From positions 1-64,000 of the forward strand of contig JAANYP010000825.1 in assembly GCA_020465985.1 (NCBI GenBank): DNA of 64,000 nt, read 5' to 3'. Shown in pieces: positions 31,600 through 43,673 of this stretch. The stretch is from Centrapalus pauciflorus (lineage: Eukaryota; Streptophyta; Magnoliopsida; Asterales; Asteraceae). Position 1 is the first letter of the stretch; each line of letters begins with the position of its first letter. A program made the translations under genes and the position numbers. Below the pieces are notes generated by a model. That model was not told the DNA's origin, searched no databases, and saw only the letters and a list, made by a program, of their open reading frames with translations.

Positions 31600-34500
31600 A
31601 GGTACCCACTTATAGTTGGGTACTTTTGACTTTGGTAAATCATGCAGATTGATATGCTTTTCCTCATCAGATATGTCTTTTATTTTAGGTACCCCACTTT
31701 TTAACAGTTCTTTTTGGTATCCATTTTTGTACAGTTCGATGTGGAACTGTTTTTGAAAGTTGTTGCTTTGGAAACTTTTTTAGTTTAAAAGATGGAGCCT
31801 TTTTCTTTGGTAGCCATACAACCTTATCAGATTTAGCATGCATTGATTTACAAGAAACAGATATTAAAGCATTTAAAGCAGTCTGAGAGTATTTAGTACA
31901 AGATTTATCAGAAAATTTATTATTACAGACAGATCTTTCAAATTGTCTATTTCTATCTGTAACAACAGTTTCCTTCACTCTCCACTCTTGTTTTATACTC
32001 TTGTTTTTCTTTTCTTTTTGCTTCTTTCTCCATTCTTGCTTCTGAGAACCTTTCACAATATAATCTGACATACAAGAAACACAAGAATTAGTGATTTTAG
32101 AAACTTGTTTCTTTTGTAAAGGTCTCTTACCTTTTGAATTTTGGACCTTGAGTGCAATAGAGTCCTTTGTGGAAGATGATTCACCTTTTTCATAAGTAGG
32201 AGTCACAAAAGTTACTTTTGTTTTCTCCTTTTTCAGTTGTGAACTTGGTGATTGTTCAGATGATTCCTTTGAATCTGTGGATATTCTTTGCAGAATTCTA
32301 ACAAGTTCTTTAAGATCATCAGGTTGTTTGTTGTGTAAAGGTTTTACAAACTCATCTATTTTAACAAACATTTCTTCCAGTGAGTTAAAATCAGAGTTCA
32401 TATACAGATCAAAGTCCTTTTCAGAATTAATAGAATCAAGTGGAATTGAAGGTGTTTGATCTGATATTGATTTGTTCTCAGGCTATTTTTGTAACTTTTG
32501 TTCCAGAGTTTTTAAGTTCAACCTTAAGAGTTTGATTTTCTGTCTCAAAATTTTTGATTTTCAATTCGAGATTAGAGTTTATCTTTTCAATAATTGTAAC
32601 TGGTAAATACAACTTTTGAGATTGAGTAGCAGTTTCAGATAAATCCTTCTCAGAATATGTCTGAATATACTCCTCATTAATGCAAGTATTTTTATTTGAT
32701 TCATTTATTCTGTTATAATCAACAAAATTTTGCATTTTATCAGATCTTAGTCTTTTTAAATCTTCACTTGATTCTATCTCATCTGATGCTTTCATAAATG
32801 TCATTTGTAATCCTAAATTCATATATCTAACATCATATAAAGTAGGTGAATTTGAAATAACATTTGTTAGATATTTAGGATTATTCCAACCAATACCAGA
32901 TTTAGAATTATAAAGTTTAGTATCTTTTGGTTGATTTAAATAGATTTTTGATTTGTTTGACCTCTTTTGATAAACTCATCTTCCAATGTTTTTATTTTCT
33001 CATAAAGTTTTGTTCTTTCTTCAAAATGACATGATATTTTACAGAATAACTTGAAGCCTCTAATTCTGCCAAATTCAGTTTTTCTTTTATGTAAGATATA
33101 TTGTTATTTAGTTCTTGGATTTTACATTGAAGATCATTTGTTTTATCTTGCAAATTTGATACTGCTCGTAGTGCTAATTCTTTATCCTTGGAAAAATCCA
33201 ATACTAACGCATGTTCTTGCTTTAGCTTGTTTTCCAAGGAACGAGCATTTTTCTTTTCGGCTTTTAAAGATTTTTCAAATTTCTTTAGCACAAAAGCCAT
33301 TTGTGTTAGTTTTTGATCAAGCAAACAGGAATCATCATTTTCAGATTCAGAATTAGAATGTACCTCCGGAGTTTCTGAACTCTCTGATTTGTCTAAATCT
33401 GATTCATCACTTTCTTTTTCTTTGCTGCAGCCAGCATCTCCTGTTGCCATCATTGCAATTTCTTCAGTCAGTTCCTCATCAGACTCTTCCTTTTCCTCAT
33501 CCTCTTCATCCGTCAATCCCACCCATACTTCATCTTCTGCAACCATTGCTGACCCACTCAGTTCAGATTCGTTGAATACCTCTGACTTTAAGCATATATG
33601 TGCATCTTCATCCAAGATGTCTTCATCCTCTGATAGTTGTAGCCATTAGAGCTTTGCCAGCTTATTTTTCTTTAGCTAGAAGTGCCTTTCTTGTATAGTA
33701 TTCTGATTTTTTGACTACACGCATTCTGCATTCTTTGGCATAGTGTCCTGGCTTGCCATAATTGTAGCATTTTTACTCTGTATCTTTCTTGGCTGATTTT
33801 TCAGATTTGTCATATTTATCGGCTTTCTTTCCACTGCTTTCACCAGGCTTTTCATATTTATCCTTCTTATCAAACTTTCTTGAGCCAGTCTTGTATCTCA
33901 TTCTGTTATTGGTGGGTTTTCGGTAGAACTTCTTCTGAAATGCCTTAATGAGTAAGGCCATTTGCTTCTTCATTTCTTCTATTTCAGAATAAGCTGATGA
34001 GTCTGATTCAGAAGAACTGCTGCTTATGACTACCCGTTTTTCCTTCTTCAGCTTATACTTGTATATCTTATTTGCCAATAAAGCTAAAGGGTCAACGATA
34101 TCTTTTTTCTGCTTTCTTCTTTCCAGACATTTTCCTTAAAACAACCTCTTGATAGTTGTTAAGGTTCTCAAAGACCATATGGAAATCCTTGTCCTCAATG
34201 TCTTTTGTCTGTTGAATGACCATTGCATACTTTTCCCATTCTGGGTTAAGTACGTTCAAAAATTTCACGTTGATGTCTAGGTTGGACTTAGTAATACCGT
34301 TCCTTTTCATCTCACTCACTAAGCTGACAAACCTCAAGTATGTGTTCTCTAGCAATTCCCCCTCTCTTGCTCTAAAATTCTCAAATGTCATTAAGCTATT
34401 CCTTGCTCTGTTGGTAGCTGCCCTGTCTGATCCCCTCATCAGTTTACACACCTCATCCCAGATGGATTCGGCTATCTTAGTGTTTGTCAAACAGGTGTAG

Positions 34501-34808
34501 ATGTCATTGGGGATGGATATCAGTAACAACTTTCTTGCTGTTTTGTCCCCTAATTTTCTCCGCTTCTGTGCGTCTGTCAGGTTCGTTACCTCAACAGTTC
34601 TTTTCGGTATTGGAGGGTTTCCGTTAGGTACAACAGGAATTGTTTCCAAGAACACCGCTGGTCCGTCAGTTAGTGACTTTAACATTTCTTCTGAGAGGTC
34701 GTGAAAACTGATAAAATCCAGAAATCTTTCCCTCCATTGTACGTATTCTCCCCGGTAGAGAATTGGAGGTTTTGTCTCCGACCCCATGGCAAGTGCGTCT
34801 TTAGACAT
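31600..34808 (-). pseudogene. gag: Element B gag with mixed-charge and coiled-coil regions, broken
   Basis: Likely start ATG 34808 (MSKDALAMGSETKPP). Copia gag core to about 34110, where a slip in an A run shifts frame. Then a Lys/Asp-rich segment (KKADKYDKSEKSAKKD), a knuckle CYNYGKPGHYAKEC whose second Cys is Tyr, an acidic domain and a coiled coil (33615-32992), more helical sequence (32822-32478), and a Lys-rich tail (32401-31685) with a WVP motif near 31605. Several stops lie between these segments (for example near 33772). Structural particle protein; inactive copy. Confidence 0.8.
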
Positions 34809-35862
34809 GATGATTGACTGATAGGAATCTTCCAAGATCGAATGATATTTTGATTGAATTGGAAAAGTTGATCAACTTATGAAAATTGATCAAACTTGAA
34901 AGTGTATGTATTGAAACTCGAATTAAGAAGATGACAAACTCGAATAATGAAGTAATCAACTCGAATAATGAAGTAATCAACTCGATCAATGAATGTGCAA
35001 AACTCGAAAAATGAATGTGTAAAACTCAAACACTGAGATACTCAACTTGAATCGAGAAAACAATCAACTGTTAGAAGTACAATGCAACTTGAATTGGCTT
35101 TTGTTCAACTCGAATCAAATGAGATGCAACTCGATTAAGGCATTAGTCAACTGGATCAAAACTATAGTAAACTCGGATACACAAGTAGTAAACTCGAATC
35201 AATCTATTGAAAATTTAAACTTGTTTTCTACAACTCGATTGAAGGTTGTTTCCAACTCAAATTAACTTCAGATCAACTCGATTTGACTTTAAGTCAACTC
35301 GAATAGAACTCAAGTCAACTCGAATAGAATTCAAGTCAACTCGAATAGAATACAAGTCAACTCGATTGAATCTTAATTGGAACTCGATTATCAATGCTGT
35401 CAACTCGATTAATAAGTGCAATCAACTCGAGTGACACTTGAACACAGTTTTAATCGAGTTTCTGAGTTATTCAAGAATTTCAAGTCTGGATTTCAATTAA
35501 TTTTGTAAGAATGCCTTAATTGAATCCAAATTGATATCGAAGATGAGGTTTTTGATTTCAAACACTTTTTCTAAAAGAACTTTGTTTAAAAACAGATTAA
35601 AACCCTTGTTTTTCAATGAAACAGTGAAGAACACAAGTTTTTTTTTTTCAACTTTTCTGAAAAATCAAAAGATCTTTTTCTGTGTTTGGAAATTCAAAAC
35701 AAGATTATGATCAATCCAATCGATTGCCAATTATCTTCCTTTGATCCAATAATCAAGAACAACAATCAACTGGATTAAAACCCTGGTTTATTTTTCTATA
35801 TTTCGAAAAAAATATCAAGAACAGTTTCGAATTTCAACTTTCAATCAGATAAACATCCTAAT
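34809..35862 (-). repeat. B leader with TCGA-word array
   Basis: Non-coding leader. Between about 34915 and 35465 the words AACTCGAAT and AACTCGAT recur every 15-40 bp, the complement of the ATTCGAGTT words of A. The rest is AT-rich without a gene. Confidence 0.75.
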
Positions 35863-35874
35863 ACTCTGATACCA
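35863..35874 (-). other. Primer binding site of B
   Basis: TGGTATCAGAGT on the minus strand, one base from the initiator-Met complement, two bases from the LTR end (…TTCACA) at 35877. Confidence 0.8.
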
Positions 35875-36082
35875 ATTGTGAATCCTATTTATCAATCAAC
35901 AACTAAATGCAGTCAATAAAGAACAAGATCAAGAATACTAACCGAATGATTTGATTAATATCAGGCAATTACAGATTGGCAAAATATGATGAACGATGTA
36001 CTGTAGCCCTAAATCCCTTGCTTTCCGTGCAAAAAATGATTTTACAAAATGTCAGATCTACTACAATTACAATATCAAAATG

Positions 36083-36214
<132 letters not shown>

Positions 36215-36589
36215 TACAACTTTGAGCTATTTACATTTTGTACCCTAGACTTCTATTTCATCAACAAAATAAGTTCCAACAGTTCGGTTTTCCATTACGA
36301 ACTCATTGATATAAGGCTCGATTTCTACCTCCAAACACATTGAGATTAATTGAGTTTTTTTTAAAAAAAATTTGAAAAAGTTGTTGTTCTTGAGTATTTT
36401 GACTGATTTTGGGATTTTGATCAAGAATTAACCAAAATCTATTTGTTAAAGTTGTTTTCGCCATAAAAGTGCACCTTCTGTGAGTTTTTGAGAGAAATTT
36501 GTTTATATTTGTGAAAAATCAAGTGATTTTGACTTAGATCAGTAAAATACGGTTACAATATCGGGCAAGACTGTTCTTCAAATCATCCC

Positions 36590-37060
36590 TAGTTATTCAA
36601 AACTCAGCCACTGTTATTCGAGATTCCTCACTTGTTATTCGAATTTCATCCCTAGTTATTCGAATTTCAACCTTCATTCGTCGAGTTTCATACTTATTCA
36701 TCGAATTTCATCTGAGTTAACTTCGAATTTCAGAACAAGGACATCGAGTTTTGTGAAGAGACATTCAAATTTCAATCTTTAGACTTTGAAGTTTAGACTT
36801 TTAAGTTCGAGATTTGGTTATACTTGTTCGAGTTTGAAGTAGTAGACTTCGAATTCATTCTGTTTACTTCGAGATTCAGCAAGAGGTATTCAAAAATTAG
36901 ACTAAGGACTTCATGATTCATTGTGAGTCATTCCAATTCCATACAAAGGACTTCGAATTCGAAATTCTGTTAAAAGACCTTCGAGATTACTTCATAGGCT
37001 ACGAATTTCAGCCTATATCAATCGAGATTTGCCCATCGGTGATCGAGATTCTGATTACTT
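36590..37060 (-). repeat. TTCGAA-word array in the B LTR
   Basis: Words such as TTCGAATTTCA and ATCGAGATT recur throughout about 470 bp upstream (minus sense) of the TATA-like site. Same core TCGA as in A, D and E, but a different flanking consensus. Confidence 0.75.
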
Positions 37061-37272
37061 CAATCATATTTCCATAAAAGATCTTGGATAATGAAATTCA
37101 ATTTTCAAGATGTCAAAAGATTCTTTGGCAATGGGTTCTCCCCTTCAAATGAACAATTTCAATGTGTATTCAAATCTTCTTTCTTTGTTGAAACAGATGA
37201 TTACAGACTCAAAAAGTAAATATTACATTTAAGAACATTACAAACATAGAAATACTTCTCTCTCATGTTACA

Positions 37273-38574
37273 AACTCAGTCAGTAACTCTCCCCCTCAAT
37301 AATAGAATATCAACATTTACATCATAAAATCCACTCTCCCCTTCGAAACAATAACAATCTTTCTATCTCGTTCACAAAAATGGAACATTGTGAAATTCAT
37401 GGCTTTGCAACCTGAACAAATAAAAGATAAATGATATCATTTGTAAGTAACAATCCGAAACCACATAGGAGCTCTATTTACACAATAGACTAAGTCTATG
37501 TGACCTACGTTCAGCGCTGGCGTAACATTAACACTTGTAGGATTGCCAAATAATCATTGTGAAATCCTTTATTATAAAAGAACCACTCATATCTGTTCTG
37601 TCTTTGTCTCGGTAGATAAGCTGTTTATAGTCACGCAGATTGTAGACTCCATGTGTCCTAGAAGTGTATAACATTAAGCTCTAGACTCAAAGTGCATCAA
37701 CTGAAGTCGGAGACCGGAGAGGATGTCTTCCATGTTTCAATATCAATAAATCTGAATGATATATCGATAGAAATTTGCTATATCTCCGTGATTGTTGAAA
37801 CAGAAGTCTTTTAAGAGACGACTGAGTAGCTAGTGGGTTTAGTGCATGTGTCACTGGGTCCATGACATCTTGTTCAATACCTAATCAAACTCATGGAATT
37901 TGGTAGCAGATGTAGGAAACCTAGCAGACTGACACGATGTCGGTTGGATTTTCTTTTTCTTTTAATCCTTGCTCACCCCTCAGCTGTTGTCATTTTTCAA
38001 CTGTACTCCCTCCGGCTCACTTTTAAAAATACAATGATAGCTTTTGAAGCACCCCCATCTCCTTTCAATAACCTCTTTCATTTACATTTTATCTCTGCTC
38101 GACCTTGTTAGCACCCTATGGTAACTAACACTCCTCAACTAATTGACCTGGGAACCCTTACCCACACAAACTAAAGTGGTTAGCTCCTTGGGTAGGTCTT
38201 CCGACTCTGGTTTAGACCACATGAGCGATAGATATGTCTAATCACACATGTTGTGCATCATCAAAGTTAGCAGGATATCTTGAAAGACATAGTAGTTAAG
38301 CTCAAAAGTTTATGCTCATGGGGTATTTTAGGAAACGAAAACTTTTTAAAGTGTGCATTAGAGTATTCAGAATGCTTACACACTATTCGTTATGTTGACA
38401 TCTTCAAAGCGCATCTGAAACTCCCCCTGCGAATAAGAACAGTATCAGTGAAACATAATGTTAGACATTTAATTTCGATCATAGGGAGTTATTTTGCAAT
38501 AATTATTTACCTAGGATTTATCTTTGTATTTGTTTACTTGTAATTTATTTCTATGTAAAAGTCTAGGGGGAAAT
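37273..38574. other. Unassigned stretch between B and C
   Basis: No convincing gene. On the minus strand it has polypurine-like tracts at about 38410-38420, 37325-37340 and 37281-37296, and on the plus strand CTAGGGGGAAA at 38563-38573 directly before the presumed C LTR. It may be 3' internal sequence of another Sirevirus-like element or an upstream part of the C LTR. Short ORFs at 37893-38111 and 38280-38543 have no recognisable domain. Confidence 0.35.
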
Positions 38575-38803
38575 TGTGTCAATGCCCCATAGATAATTAA
38601 ATGGAGCTATAAAGCTCCTGGGGTTTCTTTATTTTAAAGACACGGTTGAAAACATATTGAATATACATTGCAGCCGCCACTTTTTCTCTCTCAATATTCT
38701 CTTTGTCTTCTTCATAATTACCCCATTATTGAGCTTGTTTCTTCTTGGGAATTGTGAAAGAATCATCAAAGGTGCTGTAATATATGGGAATACATATTCT
38801 ACA
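38575..38803 (+). repeat. 5' LTR of C, at least its 3' part
   Basis: Ends ATTCTACA just before the primer site. A TATA-like GCTATAAAGC lies near 38607-38616. TG at 38575 follows a purine tract, which would make a very short 229-bp LTR; a start further upstream (for example TG near 38107) is equally possible. Confidence 0.45.
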
Positions 38804-38805
38804 AT

Positions 38806-38817
38806 TGGTATCAGAGC
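38806..38817 (+). other. Primer binding site of C
   Basis: TGGTATCAGAGC, perfect initiator-Met tRNA complement, two bases after the LTR end. Confidence 0.88.
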
Positions 38818-39939
38818 CCAAAAGGTGGATTTCAACTTGTTTTTCTCGGATTCTGCTGGGTTTTCTTGTGTTCTTCGTGTTCTTCATTCTCCATTCGGTT
38901 AGATCCTTTTTTATCTGGTTTTTACGTGTTTATTGTGTTCTTATAGTCTTATAATCATCAGAATATCTTCATATACTGATTTCAAGCTCATTTAGTTCCA
39001 TATTACCATTAAAATCATCAAGAATCGGAGTTTTGAAAAAGTTTAAAAAATATGGGTTTTTAGTGGGTTTTTAGCTTGTTCTTTACTGATTTTAAGTGTT
39101 TTGAGTTATTTTAAGTCACCAAAAGTATTTAAAATAGTTTATCAATCATTTGAAAACTTTTTTAGGCTTTAAAACTGATAGAATCGACTTCTGCTCTGTT
39201 CTGCCTTAGAAAAACTGCTAAAACCTGCTGTAATTCGGATCTGTTCCTGTAGCAATTCGGACCATCTAAGATCCCAATTCGGACCAAATATCATCCTAGT
39301 TCGGACCTCATTTCGGTCCAATTCGGACCAACCTTAAGTGAATTTTGGACCACCCATTTGCCCATTTTCGGACCATACTTCGGTCCCATCCGATGTTCAG
39401 ATCAGGCATCCATATTTTCCCATTTTGGACTTGTGCTTTAATTTTAAAATTCACTTCGGACCATCTCCATTTCGGACCACCCGAACTCGGACCATCTGAA
39501 TTCGGTCCCCTACGTGGACATTTGCCTCAGACCCTGTCCACAGCTCACCCGAATTCGGACCATCCGAATTCGGTTCCTTACCTTCATCCGAACCACATCT
39601 ATTCATCCGAAGTCCCTTATCCGAAGTCATATTGTTCTTCCGAATCCGGTTCTTCCGTATTCGGTCCATCAGACTTCGTCCCATCCGAAATCGGCCTTCA
39701 TCCGAAATCAAAGCCCATCCGAGTTAGGTCTTCATCCGAATAAGGTCTTCATCCGAAATCCCAGCTCATCCGAATTTGATCTTTTTCCATCCGAATTTCC
39801 ACCCATCCGATTTACTGTTCACCGGAACTCAAGCCATCCGAAATTAGTGTCTTATCCGACTTAGCACCACCCACAGTGCTATTCTTCCAGAGTCCAGCCC
39901 ATCCGTGTCAAGTTTCCACCTTTAAGATCTTATCTCTTT
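38818..39939 (+). repeat. C leader with CCGAATTCGG-word array
   Basis: About 400 AT-rich bases without signals, then from 39230 to 39870 some 30 copies or halves of ATCCGAATTCGGACC. The same word fills the LTR of the unrelated Gypsy G and the region 63465-63990. Confidence 0.85.
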
Positions 39940-42900
39940 CATCAGCACCAAATCTCAAGTCTCGCGAAGCTCTCGTACTCGGATCGGAGAACAGACCACC
40001 TGTTCTCCATCCCGATGAGTATGAACAATCGAAATCCCGGTTCCTCAAATTCGTTGGGATGCACCACTTGGGAACTTAATGCTTCAATCAATCTCCGAGG
40101 GTCCCGTCATCTATTATCGAGAAATAGCAGCCAGACCTGAGGCTGACCCCCCTGTCTTAGCCTCTAAAGTTGAACGAGAACCGACCAATGACGCCGAGAG
40201 AGACAGACAGCATGCTGATAAGAGGGCAGAATACTTAATCTATCAGGCCCTCCCCACTGATATTTTGGTTGGCGTAGACAGCAAAATGTCTGCCAAGGAA
40301 ATGTGGGACGAATTAGAAGTCCAGATGCTGGGGGCAGATCTCGATGATCGTGCCAAGATTGAGGAGGCGAAGGCTAAGTTTACAGAATTCCGAGCCAAAG
40401 ATGGGGAATCTCTGCAAGCTACGTTTACCAGGTTTTGTGCGGTCCTAAATGAATTGAATAAACTGCACATCAAGAAGGACAGGGATGACATCAATATCTA
40501 GTTCTTTGCAGCCCTAGCCCCCGAGTGGCAGCTTGCTTGTCGGGCCACGAAACGAGTCCAGAACATTCCTGAGGTATCCATCAACGTCGTCTTTAAGGAG
40601 CTAAAGAAGTATCAAGGGGATGTAGATCAACAAAAGCTGATGGCGAATCAATTGGCCTCTCTACTGCTATCAGCCAACACCGGATTGAAACCCAATGATT
40701 CACTCTCCTTGATCACCAACACGAATATTCCGACACCATCCTTTGCTCCAGGTTCATCGTCATCGCAGTGCAGGTATGCTTCTCCTCAACGTGAGTTATT
40801 TGATGAGGAAGAGGCTTCTATACAGGAACAAATAGCCTTGTGGACCAATCATATCCAACAACGACGGTTCTCCCACAAGACTAACAATCAACTCCGTTAT
40901 GACACCGGTCCATGGAGGTACTCAGATGACCGAAGGGATGAACGACGCGATGATTATCGCAGGGACGATTACCGAAGGTATGATCGGGATGACCGCAGGT
41001 ATGGCGATTGACGCGACTATCGAGATGATCGCCGTTATGAAAGGCGAGATGATAGGCGCGATGATCGAAGGGACGAGAGGCGAGATTATGATAGGCGAGA
41101 CGATCGTAGGGACGACTGTAGAGATGAGAGGAGAGAGTCTGAGAGGAGAGAAAGAATGAGAGATGACAGCAGAGAGCATCGCCACGCCGACAAGAGGCCG
41201 GCGGAGAGGAAAGATGATTGGCCGAGAGCAGACGAACCGAAACCCGTTGACGAACGTCTCTGTTACAAGTGTGGTAAACCGGGCCACTTTGCGCGGGAGT
41301 GCAAGAATAATTTTGACAGGGACGTCGGCTATTATGAACGAAAGCTTGAGGCCGCAAAGAAAAGAACCGATGCGTTGGCCCTTGTCGCCCAGGAAGATTA
41401 CTGGGATGCTGAAGACACGGACGAGGAGGATGACAAGGGCAAGAACTGTTACATGGTTGATCGTATTGGGTTGGAGCATTGTGCCGTTTCCACTACTGAG
41501 ACTTCCGATCATGTTGCTGATGGGGAGACATTGAAAAATCCACCAGCATGTCTGATGACCACAACCAACAATCCGGAATGCTCTACATCTGATTCTGAGA
41601 CAAATGAGGTACATTCCTGTTACATTCCTGCACATGTAAATAATTTATTTGTAGATAATGAATGTACATTGCACACACATATTATTGATCTACAAGCTAG
41701 ATTAAATGCTGAAACTGCAAAGTGTGTACAGGCTGAACATCAAGCTCAAACTTTAAAAGAATCATCTGAATTATATCATTCAAAGTGGTTAACTAATCAT
41801 AACGTTATAAAACAGATGTTAATAGAAAAAGTAGATGTTCAGGACAGGAATATATATCTTGAATCTTGCATGGACACGCTATCAAAAGAAAAACTCTCTT
41901 TAAATAAGATATTTTTATACTTACAAAACAGTTAGATGCGGTAAATATGGAAAATATAGACAGTTTAGAAAAGTATAAAATGATTTAAGAAGAAAGGATA
42001 AATTTGTACTCACGAATAAAGACCCTTGACGATGCATTTCTAAAAAGGGGTCAACAGAACAAACTATCCACTTAAATCAGCCCAAAGAAACTAGGTTTTA
42101 CCATTCTAAACAAGGAATCGGATTTAAAAATCCTAAATATTTGGAAAAAGCACAAAATGTTTTACCTTTATTCTATGACATGAATTATATGGGAGCCGGT
42201 GTTAAATCCTTCTTTTTTGAGACATCAAAAGAAGTTTTAAACCAAGAAAATGAGAAACGTATTGCTCATAAAGAAAAATAAATTTCTTTTCAATATGAAA
42301 AACTTAACGAGAGTTATCCCTCTAGAGTACCTACTTTAGAGGAAGACTTCTTGTCAACTTATTCAGAAGCTGAATTGAAAACAGAAACTGTAAAATCAAC
42401 TCCTCAACTTTATATTCCTGCAAAAGTTTTTCAACAACAAATCACTGTTTTAGAAAAGGAATTGAAGTCGTCTCAAAAGAAAGCTCTTGATCTTCAAGAT
42501 GCTCTTCTTAAGAGCGAAGAAGAATTGGTAAATCAAACTTTTCAACAATCTGTGGAAGTGACTGTCTACAGAGAAAATTTTGAAATGGTTTCACAAAAAT
42601 TGAAAGATTTTTCAAAAGAACAAACAGTTTCTCATTCCACAAAAATTCCATATGTGTCATCAAATAAAGGTAAGGCCAAAGCTGAAACTTCTTCTATCAT
42701 TTATAAAGGTGAGTGTTCAAAACCTTTTGAAAATGAGGTTTCTAAAAAGACTGAGATCAAATCCAAGTCTTTTAAGAAACACACTCACCAACAAAAAGAA
42801 AATTCTGTCAATTCTAATCTTCCATGCTTACTGACTCTAATCGTTTTGTTCCTACAGATCGTATAAGAAGAGTTCCAAAAACCAGTATGTTGGATTTTAC

Positions 42901-43404
42901 GAGTTTTTTTGTGAAGAAGGCTATAATGCCAAATGAATTTGTTACTAGAGATAGGATGTCTGTAATCTCTAAAGTCAATTTGTGTAACAATGTGTGTGAC
43001 AATGCATGTAATGATGTACCGAATTCTGTTGTTCCTTTAAAGTACTCTTTCAGTGAATTATTTAATCTATGTCCAACTCGTTATAGACGACAGGTTCCTG
43101 AAATGAATGCTTTCGTGCCATATCCTGTTAAACGAATGCGGAAAAAGAAAACAAAACATGTTGCATCATCGGCCTCAAATAAAATTGAGACTTGTCCGTT
43201 GCCAAGGCCCAAAACCAAAGCAACGGTCAAAAGGGTCTCAAAAAGACAAAAACCAAAGGCAATTTTCAATGGATTCCAATGGGTTATGCATCCGGACCAG
43301 ACACAAATGCTAAATGGGTTCCTAAAACTTTACACGTACCATATAAATCTGGAACTCCTAACAAAAAGGGACCCATATTGAGGTGGGTACCCAAAGTTGT
43401 GTGA
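39940..43404 (+). pseudogene. gag: Element C gag with RD-repeat, knuckle and coiled coil, broken
   Basis: No intact ATG is visible; homology to B gag (MGSETKPP) begins near SREALVLGSENRPP at about 39958. The frame shifts near 40078; stops at 40499-40501 and 41009-41011 (TGA where CGA would continue the Arg/Asp repeat). After the capsid-like core come an Arg/Asp/Glu-rich block (40916-41170), a knuckle CYKCGKPGHFAREC (41259-41304), an acidic linker, then AT-rich helical segments (41650-42830) with stops between them, and a Lys-rich tail ending RWVPKVV and TGA at 43402-43404. Base composition drops sharply in GC after about 41600. Non-functional particle protein. Confidence 0.8.
40916..41170 (+). 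repeat. Arg/Asp repeat-coding tract
   Basis: Degenerate repeats of CGATGATCG- and AGGGACGA-like units encode RRDDRRD/RRDERRD runs for about 80 residues just before the gag zinc knuckle. B has a Lys/Asp-rich segment at the same place. Confidence 0.85.
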
Positions 43405-43673
43405 TCTTTATGCAGATGGTTCTTGGTTACTTCTGATCACGACCCGTTCTTCAATGAAATGGCTTCTAGTTACCATAGACTAGGACCCGCTCTTTTGCTT
43501 GTCGGTTGTGCTTAAACCGACACGTTTGGCTTCTGTGCACACAACCCAGGACCCGGTCTTAATTCATCATGTTTTCTGAACATCTCTGTTTAGAACACGG
43601 TTTGATTGTGAATTAAAATGGATGTGTTTGAATGCATATACATATCTATTGTATGAATTTATTTGTTTTTCAG
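43405..43673 (+). other. C gag-pol gap ending in a 3' splice-site consensus
   Basis: About 270 bases with stops in all frames between gag TGA and the protease. It ends TTTATTTGTTTTTCAG at 43673, directly before AKSIWYMDTGCSKHM. This fits an intron 3' end; the donor is not clear. Confidence 0.5.

Noticed and set aside
37893..38543. Short plus-strand ORFs at 37893-38111 and 38280-38543
   Set aside because: No recognisable domain, not conserved with other parts of the window, no start context.
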